In this document: piece by piece, positions 24,814 to 33,066 of the stretch
How positions within the stretch are numbered: position 1 is the first letter of the stretch
Layout: each line of letters opens with the position of its first letter
NCBI GenBank assembly: GCA_022828105.1
Contig: JAJEJC010000005.1
Location: forward strand, 310,001 to 374,000
Direction of reading: 5' to 3'
From: Dehalococcoidia bacterium
Lineage (GTDB): Bacteria > Chloroflexota > Dehalococcoidia > Bin125
Length of the DNA stretch: 64,000 nt
Program-made: the position numbers and the translations under genes
Notes under the pieces: model-generated
What the model saw: the letters and a program-made list of their open reading frames with translations, nothing else
Databases searched by the model: none
What the model was told of the DNA's origin: nothing

Positions 24814-25272
24814 TCAGATCTGGTAGCGCCCGCCGGTAGGAGAACCGAGCAGAGCGGATTCAGCGGCGAGGTCGGCGATCGTGCGATCGGCCAGCACCTC
24901 AAGAATGGCGGCGCGCACGTCGTCCCAGAGGCGGACTTGCGCGGCCGCCCCGGTACAGCGCTCCGCGGCCCGGCCGTTTTGCGCACCGCGCTCCAGGCAG
25001 GCCGCCAGCGTGAGCGGACCCTCGAGCGCCTCAACGACGCGATCCAGCCGAATCTCGTCCGGCGCTTGCGCCAGTTGGTGTCCGCCCTGCGATCCGCGGG
25101 CCGAGGAGATGAACCCGGCCGCGCGCAGCCGTCCCAGCACCTGACCGGCCAGCGATCCCGGTATGCCCTGGCGCTCGGCGATCTCTGCCGAGGGCACCGG
25201 CGCACCGTCGTTGTGCTGGGCAAGGTCGACCAGGGCGCGAATGCCATAGTCACTCGTGGAAGACAGCTTCAT
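24814..25272 (-). CDS. Rrf2 family transcriptional regulator
   Basis: 152-aa winged-helix regulator. It begins MKLSSTSDYGIRALVDLAQ, the standard Rrf2 start, and has the recognition region QGIPGSLAGQVLGRLRAAGFISSARGSQGG. Two cysteines remain in the cluster loop (AACLERG and AERCTGA, 14 residues apart) rather than the three of IscR, so it may bind a [2Fe-2S] cluster or act cluster-free. It is divergent from cysH and reads in the same direction as the cysteine genes, the position of CymR-like or IscR-like sulfur regulators. ATG 25272 is preceded by an in-frame ATG at 25275. Confidence 0.9.
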   Translation of the reverse strand: MKLSSTSDYGIRALVDLAQHNDGAPVPSAEIAERQGIPGSLAGQVLGRLRAAGFISSARGSQGGHQLAQAPDEIRLDRVVEALEGPLTLAACLERGAQNGRAAERCTGAAAQVRLWDDVRAAILEVLADRTIADLAAESALLGSPTGGRYQI

Positions 25273-25327
25273 CATCGGGAGCACGTCCACGCCGTACCGC
25301 CGCCGAGGCGATGCGGATAATCTTGAC

Positions 25328-25345
25328 TGAAATAGTAACATTTCA
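25328..25345. promoter_or_regulatory. AT-rich palindrome, candidate Rrf2 operator between rrf2 and cysH
   Basis: TGAAAT-AGTAAC-ATTTCA (6-bp arms, 6-bp spacer) lies in the 120-nt divergent gap, in the only AT-rich stretch of the region. TTGACT overlaps the left side (25324-25329), which could be a -35 for cysH. The position and shape suit a dimeric regulator; the exact Rrf2 motif for this phylum is unknown to me. Confidence 0.45.
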
Positions 25346-25392
25346 CTTCGGCCGGCCCACCTGCTTGGGCCCCGATCACGCGGAGACCTGGT

Positions 25393-26157
25393 ATGACAAC
25401 GACCGGCACTGCAATCGACGCGACACAGATCGAGGCTGACGCGCGCAGACTGGCCGCGTCGCATCCCGCCGAGATCATCGCCGAGGCGCTCTCGCGATTC
25501 GACTCGCTCACTGTTTCATTCAGCGGCGCGGAGGATGTCGTCCTGATCGACCTCGCGGTTCGGGAGGCGGAAAAGCAAGGCCGCAGCTTCAGCGTATTCA
25601 CGCTCGACACCGGCCGCCTGCATCCGGAGACGCTCGAGTTCATCCAACAGGTCAGCGACCACTACGGAGTCACAATCGAGGCATTCGCGCCGCAGGCCGC
25701 GGCCGTGGAGCGACTCGTCCGTGCCAAGGGACTGTTCAGTTTCCGCAGCGACGGGCACCAGGAGTGCTGCGGCATCCGCAAGGTTGAGCCGCTGGGCCGC
25801 GCGCTCGCTGACGTAGACGCCTACATCACCGGCCAGCGCAAGGACCAGTCGCCGGGCACGCGCGCCGAGATCCCGGTCGTCCAGCTCGATCCGGGATTTG
25901 GTCGACAGGACAATCCGCTGGTCAAGTTCAACCCGCTGGCCAACTGGACGTCAGCCCAGGTCTGGCAGCAGATCATGGCCTACGGCGTGCCGTACAACCC
26001 GCTGCATGACCGGGGCTTCAAGTCGATCGGATGCGCGCCTTGCACTCGCGCCACGCATCCGGGAGAACACGAACGGGCCGGTCGCTGGTGGTGGGAAGAG
26101 GCGACCCAGAAGGAGTGCGGCCTGCACGCCATCAATCTGGCTGAGCCGGCTGAGTGA
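25393..26157 (+). CDS. cysH: Adenosine 5'-phosphosulfate reductase (CysH, [4Fe-4S] type)
   Basis: 254-aa reductase turning activated sulfate (APS/PAPS) into sulfite. It carries the cluster cysteines C125-C126 (ECCGIRK) and C214-x-x-C217 (GCAPCTR), which mark the APS-using, 4Fe-4S form, plus the catalytic C242 in KECGLH, and SFSGAEDVV as the PP-loop. GGAG 8 nt before ATG 25393. It is divergent from the Rrf2 regulator and so is likely under its control. The C-terminus (26 nt) overlaps the convergent thioredoxin-like gene. No sulfate adenylyltransferase or sulfite reductase is in this window. Confidence 0.95.
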   Translation: MTTTGTAIDATQIEADARRLAASHPAEIIAEALSRFDSLTVSFSGAEDVVLIDLAVREAEKQGRSFSVFTLDTGRLHPETLEFIQQVSDHYGVTIEAFAPQAAAVERLVRAKGLFSFRSDGHQECCGIRKVEPLGRALADVDAYITGQRKDQSPGTRAEIPVVQLDPGFGRQDNPLVKFNPLANWTSAQVWQQIMAYGVPYNPLHDRGFKSIGCAPCTRATHPGEHERAGRWWWEEATQKECGLHAINLAEPAE

Positions 26158-26395
26158 GCGCAAGGATCGCATCGACGAGCGCGCCGGCGACGAGCGGCGC
26201 TTCCGCCAGTACCTGACCGTCTGCGGTGGCGACCACCGGCACCGAGTCGCCGTACTCGCCCTCGCGCACCGACCAGTCGAAGCGCATCGCGGCCGACAGC
26301 GAGGCCATCAGTTCGCGTGCTGTCTCGCACGCCGAGCACTCGGACTTGACCCAGAGCACGAGTTCCAGGGCGTCAGCCACGACCGAGCCCTCCAC
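26132..26395 (-). CDS. Glutaredoxin/thioredoxin-like small protein with CSAC motif
   Basis: 87-aa thioredoxin-fold protein with active-site CSAC near residue 19 (SECSACETARELM), the cis-Pro loop DSVPVVAT, and a C-terminal helix. Starts GTG at 26395 (or GTG at 26380), inside the 3' end of lgt (23-nt overlap), and its 3' end overlaps the convergent cysH gene by 26 nt. It is the last gene in the thrC-like/resB/lgt chain. Possible roles: reductant for ResB-linked haem attachment or for APS reductase (inference). Confidence 0.75.
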   Translation of the reverse strand: MEGSVVADALELVLWVKSECSACETARELMASLSAAMRFDWSVREGEYGDSVPVVATADGQVLAEAPLVAGALVDAILALTQPAQPD

Positions 26396-27308
26396 GGCGG
26401 CTGCCGCGATGCGTGTGCCGTTCGAGCGCGGCGCCGGTCGGCACCGGGTCCTGTCGATGGCGACGCAGGTGCAGGGCCATCCAAACTGCAGCGGCGCCGG
26501 TCAGGATGGCCAGCAGTTGCGGTACCGAGAGCGCTCCGGCGAGCGCCGCCTCGTCCGTGCGCAACAGCGACAGCAGGCCGCGCACGGCCGCATACCCGAA
26601 GACGTAGAAGGTGAACCCCCATCCCGCGCCGACTCCCATCCGCCGCAGCAGGAAGAGCCCGCCCAGGATTATGAAGTCCAGGATCGGCTCGTAGCCTCCG
26701 GCGACCGGATGAATCGCGACCGGTTCCTCGCCTTCGAATCCCCTGGAGCCGCGATACCAGTCGTCCACGCCCGGCGCCGTCCAGGGACCGTCCGTCAACG
26801 GATGCGTGTAGCGGAACGCCCAGGGCAGGTCGGAGGCGTTGGCGAAGTGTTCGCCGTTGATCGTGTCGCCGAAGCGCCCCACCGCCTGGCCCAGGATCAT
26901 GCCCGGTGCGGCGACGTCGAGCGCCACCCACTTGGGGAAATCAGGCTTGAAGAAGGTGACGTAGAGGAATCCGCCGAGCACGCCGCCAATCATCGCGCCG
27001 TAGATCGAGATGCCTCCGTCGGTGAGCGCGAAGATGTCGCCTAGCGATCCGATCTGATCGGTGTGTTCGATCACCCAGAGCAAGCGCGCGCCGATGATCC
27101 CGGAAAGCACCGAGACCACCGCAATCGACATTGCGTCGTCTTCGGAGATTCGCGCCCGTCGCGCCAGCCGTACCGAGAGCCAGACGCCCAGCGCGATCCC
27201 GACCGCGGTGAACAGTCCATGCCAGGTCAGCTCGAATCCGCCAGTGTCGATCAACACCGGATTGATGTTGACGTTGATGATTCCGACCAAGTCGACGAAC
27301 TCAGGCAT
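26373..27308 (-). CDS. lgt: Prolipoprotein diacylglyceryl transferase
   Basis: 311-aa multi-span enzyme that adds diacylglyceryl to the lipobox Cys of prolipoproteins. Marks: GLFTAVGIALGVWLSVRLARR, GISIYGAMIGGVLGG with the HGGL-like region, and GRFGDTINGEHFANASDLPWA, the Lgt signature (normally GRxGNFINgE). ATG 27308 has GGGAGG 7 nt upstream and overlaps the resB stop by 8 nt. It complements lspA (38021), giving the lipoprotein pathway. It carries a 25-residue basic tail at the C-terminus. Confidence 0.93.
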   Translation of the reverse strand: MPEFVDLVGIINVNINPVLIDTGGFELTWHGLFTAVGIALGVWLSVRLARRARISEDDAMSIAVVSVLSGIIGARLLWVIEHTDQIGSLGDIFALTDGGISIYGAMIGGVLGGFLYVTFFKPDFPKWVALDVAAPGMILGQAVGRFGDTINGEHFANASDLPWAFRYTHPLTDGPWTAPGVDDWYRGSRGFEGEEPVAIHPVAGGYEPILDFIILGGLFLLRRMGVGAGWGFTFYVFGYAAVRGLLSLLRTDEAALAGALSVPQLLAILTGAAAVWMALHLRRHRQDPVPTGAALERHTHRGSRRGGLGRG

Positions 27309-29478
27309 CGTTCCGCCTCCCGTCATCCCGTTGAGCGTAGTCGCCGCCAAACAGCCCGCGACGGGGCCACGGTCGGAATCGGCGCTTGTTCTGCTCACCG
27401 CTCAGCAACCGCTCGAGCTCCGACGTCATGTCGACGCCGTGGCCGGCCTGTCCGGCGAGTTGGACCCGGTCCGCAGAGACTCGTGCCCAGATCCTCCGCC
27501 GAGGGGCGAAGAACGTGGTCGACATCCCCACGATGCCGAGTCCGATGCCGATCCAGAACGCCGTGCCCCCCGGGTCGCGGCGCACGTTGAGTCCGGTGAA
27601 CTCGCGTGGTCCCGCAAACTGGTAGCGCAGGCCGCCCTGGGCGATCTCCTGTCCTTCGTCCAACTCGATGCGGCCCGCATCGCCACCAAGACCAAGCACG
27701 AGCCGAGACGGGCGACCGACCTGTCCACCGGCTGAGGTGCGGTTCGAGGCTCCAATCGCCAGCTCCACGCCTTCGCCGCCGAGCGCGTTGAACTGACCCG
27801 CCGTGCGAGCCTCGCCGAACCGCTCGAGCGCGACGAGCGCATCGCCGCTTGAACCGGGCAGATCCGAGGCGATCTCAAAGAAGACCGACTCCGCACCGAG
27901 CCAGGTCAGGTCGATCGCGCCAACGCTGCGGGTCTCTCCGACCGCGAGCGTGCCCTGCCTGCTCGTGTCCGGCTCGGCGCCCTCGTAACTCAGCCTGAAG
28001 CCGTTGGACAGTTGTACCGAACCGCCCGTCGGCAGCTCGCCGCGATCCGCCTCGTGCGATGCCGAATAGTAGAAGAATCCCTCCCCGATCTCGCCGTCGC
28101 GGAAGCCGATCCAGAGCGTCTCCGTCTCGCTCAGCAGCAGCGCGGTGAGTCGAGCCGTCCCTTCGGACTGGTCGAGCGACACCACTGCCTCAACCAGCTC
28201 TGCGCCTTCGGACTCCAGTCTGATCCGAGGTCCCAGCGGCGGATCCTGGCCCACGCCCAGCTCCGCAAGCGTCATGCCCGATGGGTCATCCGGCGTCGGC
28301 ATGACCCGGTACCAGAACTCGAACCCGTCGTGGCCCGGCACCATCGTCAGCGCCAGCGAACGGATGCCGTCGAGCGGGATCAGCGTGTAACCGGATATCG
28401 GCGCATTCTCTTGATCGGGATCGAGCGTCTCGTCCGCGACACGGTGTTGCAGCGAGATCACTTCCTCAGACACCGAGATTCCACTGCGCTCGACCCGAAC
28501 GCGAGGACCTACGATTTGTTGGTCCAGGAAATGGGTCTCGGCGTAGAGCAACTGCCCCGATCCGTGATCGAACACGCGAAGCTCGGCGCCGTGCTCCCAG
28601 TAGGCGGCCTGGTGGACCCGATAGCCGGCGGCGTGGACCGGGCCGTTGACTGTCACTTCGCCGCCGCCGACCTCTCGTCCCGCCTCAGCCACTCTGACAA
28701 TGCTGCGGAAGTCGAGCGCCTGGCCGTCGTCGGCGAACTGCGCGACTGCGTCGTCGACGATGATCTGCACCTGCGCCCGGTCGTCGCCCGGCGGGAAGAG
28801 AATGTGCGACTCGCCTTCCGCCACCCAGAACTGGTACTCCTCGCCCGCGAACTTGGTCACCAGCGTCGCGCCGAGCAGCAACAGCAAGGCGAGGTGCGTG
28901 ACGAAGGTCGCCAGTTGCGCCCAGCCGTAGCGGTCGGCGAAGAGCAGCGTCTCGCCATCGTCCGACGCCACTTCCTCTACCCGGTAGCGCGATGCCCGCA
29001 AGCGGCCAATCAACCGCTCCCGCGTCGACTGCGGATCGTCATCGCCGTTGAGCGACGCTGAGGCTCGGTGCCGGGCGCGATCGAAGTAGGCCGCGCCGAC
29101 CCGCTTCGGCGGCCGCCGCACGGTCCGCCAGATCGGCGGCGCGCGGCTGACCGTGCAGATCGAGATCGCCAGGGCGACCAGGGCCACGACCGCGTACCAG
29201 TAGGGCTGCTTGTAGAGGTTGAAGACGCCCCCGTTGGTCTCGTAGAACCAGGGGAACTCGGCCAGCACGTCGGTGAACCATCCCCAGGTCGGCCGCTGCA
29301 GCTCGATGTGTTCTTCAACCTGCTCGGGAATGTCGGCCAACTGCGGCGGCACCTGGGGAATCAGGACACCGACGGCGGAGAACAGCGCCGCCGCCAGGAT
29401 CAGGCCAATCGCCCACTTGACCGACGTCAGCCGACGCCAGATCCACCATGCAGGGTCGGGCCACGTATCGCGCCGCAT
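27301..29478 (-). CDS. resB: ResB-like cytochrome c biogenesis protein
   Basis: 725-aa membrane protein of the ResB/Ccs1 family, which with ResC/CcsA carries haem to apocytochrome c in system II maturation. Three helices near the N-terminus (about 17-38, 88-105, and 180-205) precede a large periplasmic domain (about 210-640), then a last helix (about 648-670). TSVKWAIGLILAAALFSAVG and LYKQPYWYAVVAL are the usual N-terminal pattern (the F-K-x-PxF region is YKQPYWY). The start ATG 29478 lies 5 nt past the upstream stop. ResC is not in the window. It would serve the cytochrome c at 9572. Confidence 0.88.
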   Translation of the reverse strand: MRRDTWPDPAWWIWRRLTSVKWAIGLILAAALFSAVGVLIPQVPPQLADIPEQVEEHIELQRPTWGWFTDVLAEFPWFYETNGGVFNLYKQPYWYAVVALVALAISICTVSRAPPIWRTVRRPPKRVGAAYFDRARHRASASLNGDDDPQSTRERLIGRLRASRYRVEEVASDDGETLLFADRYGWAQLATFVTHLALLLLLGATLVTKFAGEEYQFWVAEGESHILFPPGDDRAQVQIIVDDAVAQFADDGQALDFRSIVRVAEAGREVGGGEVTVNGPVHAAGYRVHQAAYWEHGAELRVFDHGSGQLLYAETHFLDQQIVGPRVRVERSGISVSEEVISLQHRVADETLDPDQENAPISGYTLIPLDGIRSLALTMVPGHDGFEFWYRVMPTPDDPSGMTLAELGVGQDPPLGPRIRLESEGAELVEAVVSLDQSEGTARLTALLLSETETLWIGFRDGEIGEGFFYYSASHEADRGELPTGGSVQLSNGFRLSYEGAEPDTSRQGTLAVGETRSVGAIDLTWLGAESVFFEIASDLPGSSGDALVALERFGEARTAGQFNALGGEGVELAIGASNRTSAGGQVGRPSRLVLGLGGDAGRIELDEGQEIAQGGLRYQFAGPREFTGLNVRRDPGGTAFWIGIGLGIVGMSTTFFAPRRRIWARVSADRVQLAGQAGHGVDMTSELERLLSGEQNKRRFRPWPRRGLFGGDYAQRDDGRRNDA

Positions 29479-29483
29479 GAATC

Positions 29484-30548
29484 TCAGCGTATCGGCGGAC
29501 TCTTCAATCCCGATCCGGTCAGCGGCACGAGCACGCGCTCGTCGTCGGCGAGCATGCCCCGCTCCTGCAATCGGCTCAGCGCGGCCAGCGGCACCGCCGA
29601 TGTGGGTTCGACATACAGCCCGCGCTGCAGGATCGTCCGGCGGGCGGTTTCGATCTCGATTTCCGAGACGACGCCGACGGCACCCTCGCTCTCGCACACC
29701 GCCTCCAGCATCTGCGCCAGTCGGGGCGGTCGCGACACGGCGATTCCGTCGGCGATGGTCGGCTCCGGGTCGCGCGGCTCCTGGTTGCGTGATGCGGCCG
29801 CCAGCGGGCTCACGTTCATCGACTGGATTGCAAAGAGTCGCGGCATCTGCTCGATGCGGTCGAGCTGGATCAGTTCGCGGAAGCCGCGATAGAGGCCGAT
29901 CAGCAGCGATCCGTTGCCGACCGGCAGGACGATCGCGTCGGGCAGGCCGTGCTCGGCGATCTCCTCCGCCGCCGATTTCATTCCCTCGCTGAAGTAGGGA
30001 CTGCGGTTGTGAGAGAGATAGGGAATGCCACGTTCTCGCGCGTACTGCGCGGCGGCGTCCGCGACCGCTTCGCGGTCGCCGTTCACGGCGTGGATGGTCC
30101 CGCCGACGGCGGTGATCTGGTCCTGCTTGACCTGCGGCGCGCCGGCGGGCACGAAGATCTCGGCCGACATCTGCGCGGCGGCGGCATAGGCGGCCAGAGC
30201 CGCGCCGGCGTTGCCCGACGAGTCCTCGACGAACGCCGTCGCGCCGGCGCTCCAGGCGGCCGAGATCAGCGTCGCCGCGCCGCGGTCCTTGAACGAACCG
30301 GTCGGCGACAGGTACTCCAGCTTGAGTTCGAGCCTGAGCCGCCGCGCGTCGGGCCAGTCGAAGCTGATCGTCGGCGTCCCGCCTTGTCCCAGTGGCAGCG
30401 GAGTCAGCGGCAGTCGCAGGCCGCCCTCGGGCAGTCGCGGATAGGCGATCTCGAAGAGCCCGCCGCAGTCGGCGCAGGACAGATCGAGCGATGCGCCGAT
30501 TTCGGTCTCACAATCGAGACAGCGGAGATGGTGCCTGACGACCGGCAT
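29484..30548 (-). CDS. Threonine synthase-like PLP enzyme (short form)
   Basis: 354-aa fold-type II PLP protein. An N-terminal zinc-ribbon (CLDCET and CADCGG, residues about 10-30) is followed by SPTGSFKDRGA with the PLP Lys near residue 87 and VEDSSGNAGAALAAYAA. It differs clearly from the 416-aa thrC at 35242, so it may act on another beta- or gamma-substituted amino acid; many annotated threonine synthase-like genes of this kind are of unknown use. It overlaps the epoxide hydrolase stop by one base (TGATG) and precedes resB by 5 nt. Confidence 0.85.
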   Translation of the reverse strand: MPVVRHHLRCLDCETEIGASLDLSCADCGGLFEIAYPRLPEGGLRLPLTPLPLGQGGTPTISFDWPDARRLRLELKLEYLSPTGSFKDRGAATLISAAWSAGATAFVEDSSGNAGAALAAYAAAAQMSAEIFVPAGAPQVKQDQITAVGGTIHAVNGDREAVADAAAQYARERGIPYLSHNRSPYFSEGMKSAAEEIAEHGLPDAIVLPVGNGSLLIGLYRGFRELIQLDRIEQMPRLFAIQSMNVSPLAAASRNQEPRDPEPTIADGIAVSRPPRLAQMLEAVCESEGAVGVVSEIEIETARRTILQRGLYVEPTSAVPLAALSRLQERGMLADDERVLVPLTGSGLKSPPIR

Positions 30549-31771
30549 CAGGCGAAGAACCGTCGCAGGTCGGCGAGCAGCAGATCGGGTACCTCCATCG
30601 CGGGAAAGTGGCCGCCTTCGGGGAACTCGGCCCAGTGCACGACGTTGCATGCGCGCTCGCACCAGGAGCGGGGCGGCAACGGCGTGCCTCGCGTGAGCTT
30701 GACGAATCCGGTGGGCACGGCGGAGCGCTCTCCGTCTCGCAGGCGGACCCGAGCGCCGACCTCGGCTTCGACCTCCGCCGGCGGCCGCATCGCCTCGTGG
30801 TAGATGCGCATCGCCGAGGATTGCGTACGCGTGAACCAGTAGATCGCGACCGTGGCCAGCAGTTGGTCCTTCGTGAAGCGCCTGTAGAGATCGCCGCCGC
30901 GGGGCATCTTGCCCGCTGCCGAACGGAGACCCTCGCCCTCGCGCAGGATGTCGGCCAGCAGCCACCACTTGTCCACAATCCAGGCCATCAGCCCGACCGG
31001 CGAGTCCTCGAGATGGAACGCCATGGTCTGGAACTTGGTCCCATGAATGCCGCGATGCGCCGCGTCGTCGCGGATGTATGGCTCCTGCTCCTCGGCGAAG
31101 AAGCGGCGCTCCTCGTCGTTCTGCGGTCTCGCGTCGGAGCCACCCGGCGCGAGCGCCGATGCGGTCAGATGGATGCGGGCAATGCGCTCGGGGCGGCGCA
31201 GCGCGAGCTGTCCGCCCACCGCCGCGCCCCAGTCGCCGCCGTGATAGAGGAACTGGTCGTAGCCGAGGTTGGACATGAGCTCGACCCACATATCGGCGAT
31301 GGCGGCGGGGCCGTACCCAATCCTGCTCGGGATGTCGGACCAGCCGTAACCGGGCAGTGAGGGCGCGATGACGTGGAAGGCAGGCGCGCTCGGATCGGAA
31401 GGCTCGGCCAGTTCGTCGATGATCTTGTGGAAGTCGTAGACCGAGGACGGCCAGCCGTGCTGGATCATCAGCGGCCGCGCTCCGGGCCGCGGGCTGCGCC
31501 GGTGAATGAAGTGGATGCCTAACGACTCGCCAGTCCAGGCGGTCAACGAGGTCCTGAACTGAGGAAAGCCGTTGAGCATCGACTCGACGGCGCGCCAGTC
31601 GAACTCGTCGGCCCAGTACGCAGCCAGCTCCTGGGCGAAGCCGAGATCGATGCCGTGGAGCCAGCCCGAGCCGGGAACCTCGGACAGCCAGCGGGTGTCG
31701 CGCAGTCGGAGGCGGAGGTCGTCGATCTCTGTTTGTGGGACCGCGATCTGGAACAGTCTGATCTCAGGCAT
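30548..31771 (-). CDS. Epoxide hydrolase (EHN-domain, alpha/beta fold), copy 1
   Basis: 407-aa alpha/beta-hydrolase with N-terminal EHN domain (about 1-110; PQTEIDDLRLRLRDTRW), oxyanion region IQHGWPSSVYDF, nucleophile D in HGGDWGAAVG near residue 180, and a C-terminal histidine in EGGHFPAME. It opens epoxides to diols, either for detoxification or catabolism. It is divergent in sequence from the two 385-aa copies that follow. It is separated from copy 2 by a palindromic repeat. Confidence 0.92.
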   Translation of the reverse strand: MPEIRLFQIAVPQTEIDDLRLRLRDTRWLSEVPGSGWLHGIDLGFAQELAAYWADEFDWRAVESMLNGFPQFRTSLTAWTGESLGIHFIHRRSPRPGARPLMIQHGWPSSVYDFHKIIDELAEPSDPSAPAFHVIAPSLPGYGWSDIPSRIGYGPAAIADMWVELMSNLGYDQFLYHGGDWGAAVGGQLALRRPERIARIHLTASALAPGGSDARPQNDEERRFFAEEQEPYIRDDAAHRGIHGTKFQTMAFHLEDSPVGLMAWIVDKWWLLADILREGEGLRSAAGKMPRGGDLYRRFTKDQLLATVAIYWFTRTQSSAMRIYHEAMRPPAEVEAEVGARVRLRDGERSAVPTGFVKLTRGTPLPPRSWCERACNVVHWAEFPEGGHFPAMEVPDLLLADLRRFFA

Positions 31772-31772
31772 T

Positions 31773-31821
31773 GCCCCCCTCTGCCTTCGGCATCTCCCCC
31801 CGCTGCGCGGGGGGAGAGGGG
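31773..31821. repeat. Palindromic GC-rich repeat between epoxide hydrolase genes
   Basis: Copy nearly identical to unit 1 at 20402 (CCCCCCTCTGCCTTCGGCA, then TCTCCCCCCGC-TGC-GCGGGGGGAGA). It lies in a 71-nt gap. Confidence 0.85.
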
Positions 31822-31842
31822 AATCGACATCTGGTGAGATCG

Positions 31843-33000
31843 CTAGCGCAGCGGACGGAAGAAGTCGCGGATGTCCTGGACCAGCAGGTCCGGCTCCTCC
31901 AGCGCGGCGAAGTGACCGCCCCGATCATGCACCGACCAGTGCGTGATGTTGTAGGTCTGCTCGCACCAGCTTCGCGGGGCGGTGATGATCTCGCCGGGGA
32001 AGACCGAGACGCCGACAGGCGACTCGACGCGGCCGGGAACGAAGTTCTCGGCCTGGTTCTGGCGCATCTCGTAGTAGTAGCGGGTCGACGAGTTGATCGT
32101 CTGGCCGAACCAGTAGATCGAGATGTTGGTCAGGATCTCGTCCTTGCTGAAGCGCTTCTCGATGTCGCCGTCGCAGTCCGACCAGGAACGCCACTTCTCG
32201 GTGATCCAGGCGGCGAGTCCGGCGGGCGAGTCGGTCAGGCCGTAGGCCAGCGTCTGCGGCTTGGTGCCCTGGATCGCCTGGTAGCCGGTCTCCTGCGCCT
32301 GCCACTGCGCCGACTGGGCGGCGACGGCCTTCTCTTCGTCGCTGTAGTCGTCGGGCGACACATCGGCCGGCGGACGGCCGATCGGCATGTTGACGTGCGA
32401 GCCGATGCAGTTGTCGGGATGCTGATAGGCGACCTGCGAGGTGACAATCGAGCCCCAGTCGCCGCCCTGCGCGCCGTACTGCTCGTAGCCGAGCTGTTCC
32501 ATCAGCGCTCCCCAGAGCAGCGCCGTGCGCTTCTGGCCGAAGCCGCCCGAGGTCGGGATCTGGGAGAAGCCGTAGCCCGGGATCGAGGGTGCGACGACCG
32601 TGAAGGCGTCCGCCGGGTCGCCGCCGTGGGCGGCGGGATCAGTGAGTGGTCCGAGGACCTTGACGACCTCGTAGAACGTGCCCGGCCAGCCGTGGGTGAA
32701 GACCAGCGGGAGCGGATTGGGTCCGTTGCCCTCCTGGTGCACGTAGTGGACCGTGTAATCCTCGACCCCGTCGGCCGATACCTGCGTCGTGAACTGTGGG
32801 ATGCGGTTGAGGTAGGTCTCCTGGACGCGCCAGTCGTAGTCGGTACGCCAGTACTCGCAGAGCTCCTGCATGTAAGCGAGGTTGGAGCCATACTGCCAGC
32901 CGGAGTCTGAGACTTCGGACGGCCAACGAGTCTGCGCCAGACGGCGCTTGAGGTCGCGAATCTCGGTATCGGGCACGTCAATCTTGAATGGCTCGGGCAT
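31843..33000 (-). CDS. Epoxide hydrolase, copy 2
   Basis: 385-aa EHN-type epoxide hydrolase, same family as copy 1 but far closer to copy 3. It shows IPDTEIRDLKRRLAQTRWP-type N-terminus (residue 8 on), HGWPGTFYEVVKVL, nucleophile region QGGDWGSIV near residue 175, RYYYEMR and GGHFAALEEPDLL. The ATG 33000 has AGAGGATC upstream. The tandem of copies 2 and 3 (66 nt apart, same length, conserved segments such as SWSDCDGDIE) indicates recent duplication. Confidence 0.93.
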   Translation of the reverse strand: MPEPFKIDVPDTEIRDLKRRLAQTRWPSEVSDSGWQYGSNLAYMQELCEYWRTDYDWRVQETYLNRIPQFTTQVSADGVEDYTVHYVHQEGNGPNPLPLVFTHGWPGTFYEVVKVLGPLTDPAAHGGDPADAFTVVAPSIPGYGFSQIPTSGGFGQKRTALLWGALMEQLGYEQYGAQGGDWGSIVTSQVAYQHPDNCIGSHVNMPIGRPPADVSPDDYSDEEKAVAAQSAQWQAQETGYQAIQGTKPQTLAYGLTDSPAGLAAWITEKWRSWSDCDGDIEKRFSKDEILTNISIYWFGQTINSSTRYYYEMRQNQAENFVPGRVESPVGVSVFPGEIITAPRSWCEQTYNITHWSVHDRGGHFAALEEPDLLVQDIRDFFRPLR

Positions 33001-33066
33001 GTCGTGATCCTCTCGCTGCGGGCAAGTCTGCGGCTGAATCGATTCGCGCGCAGTATCGCATGAGCC

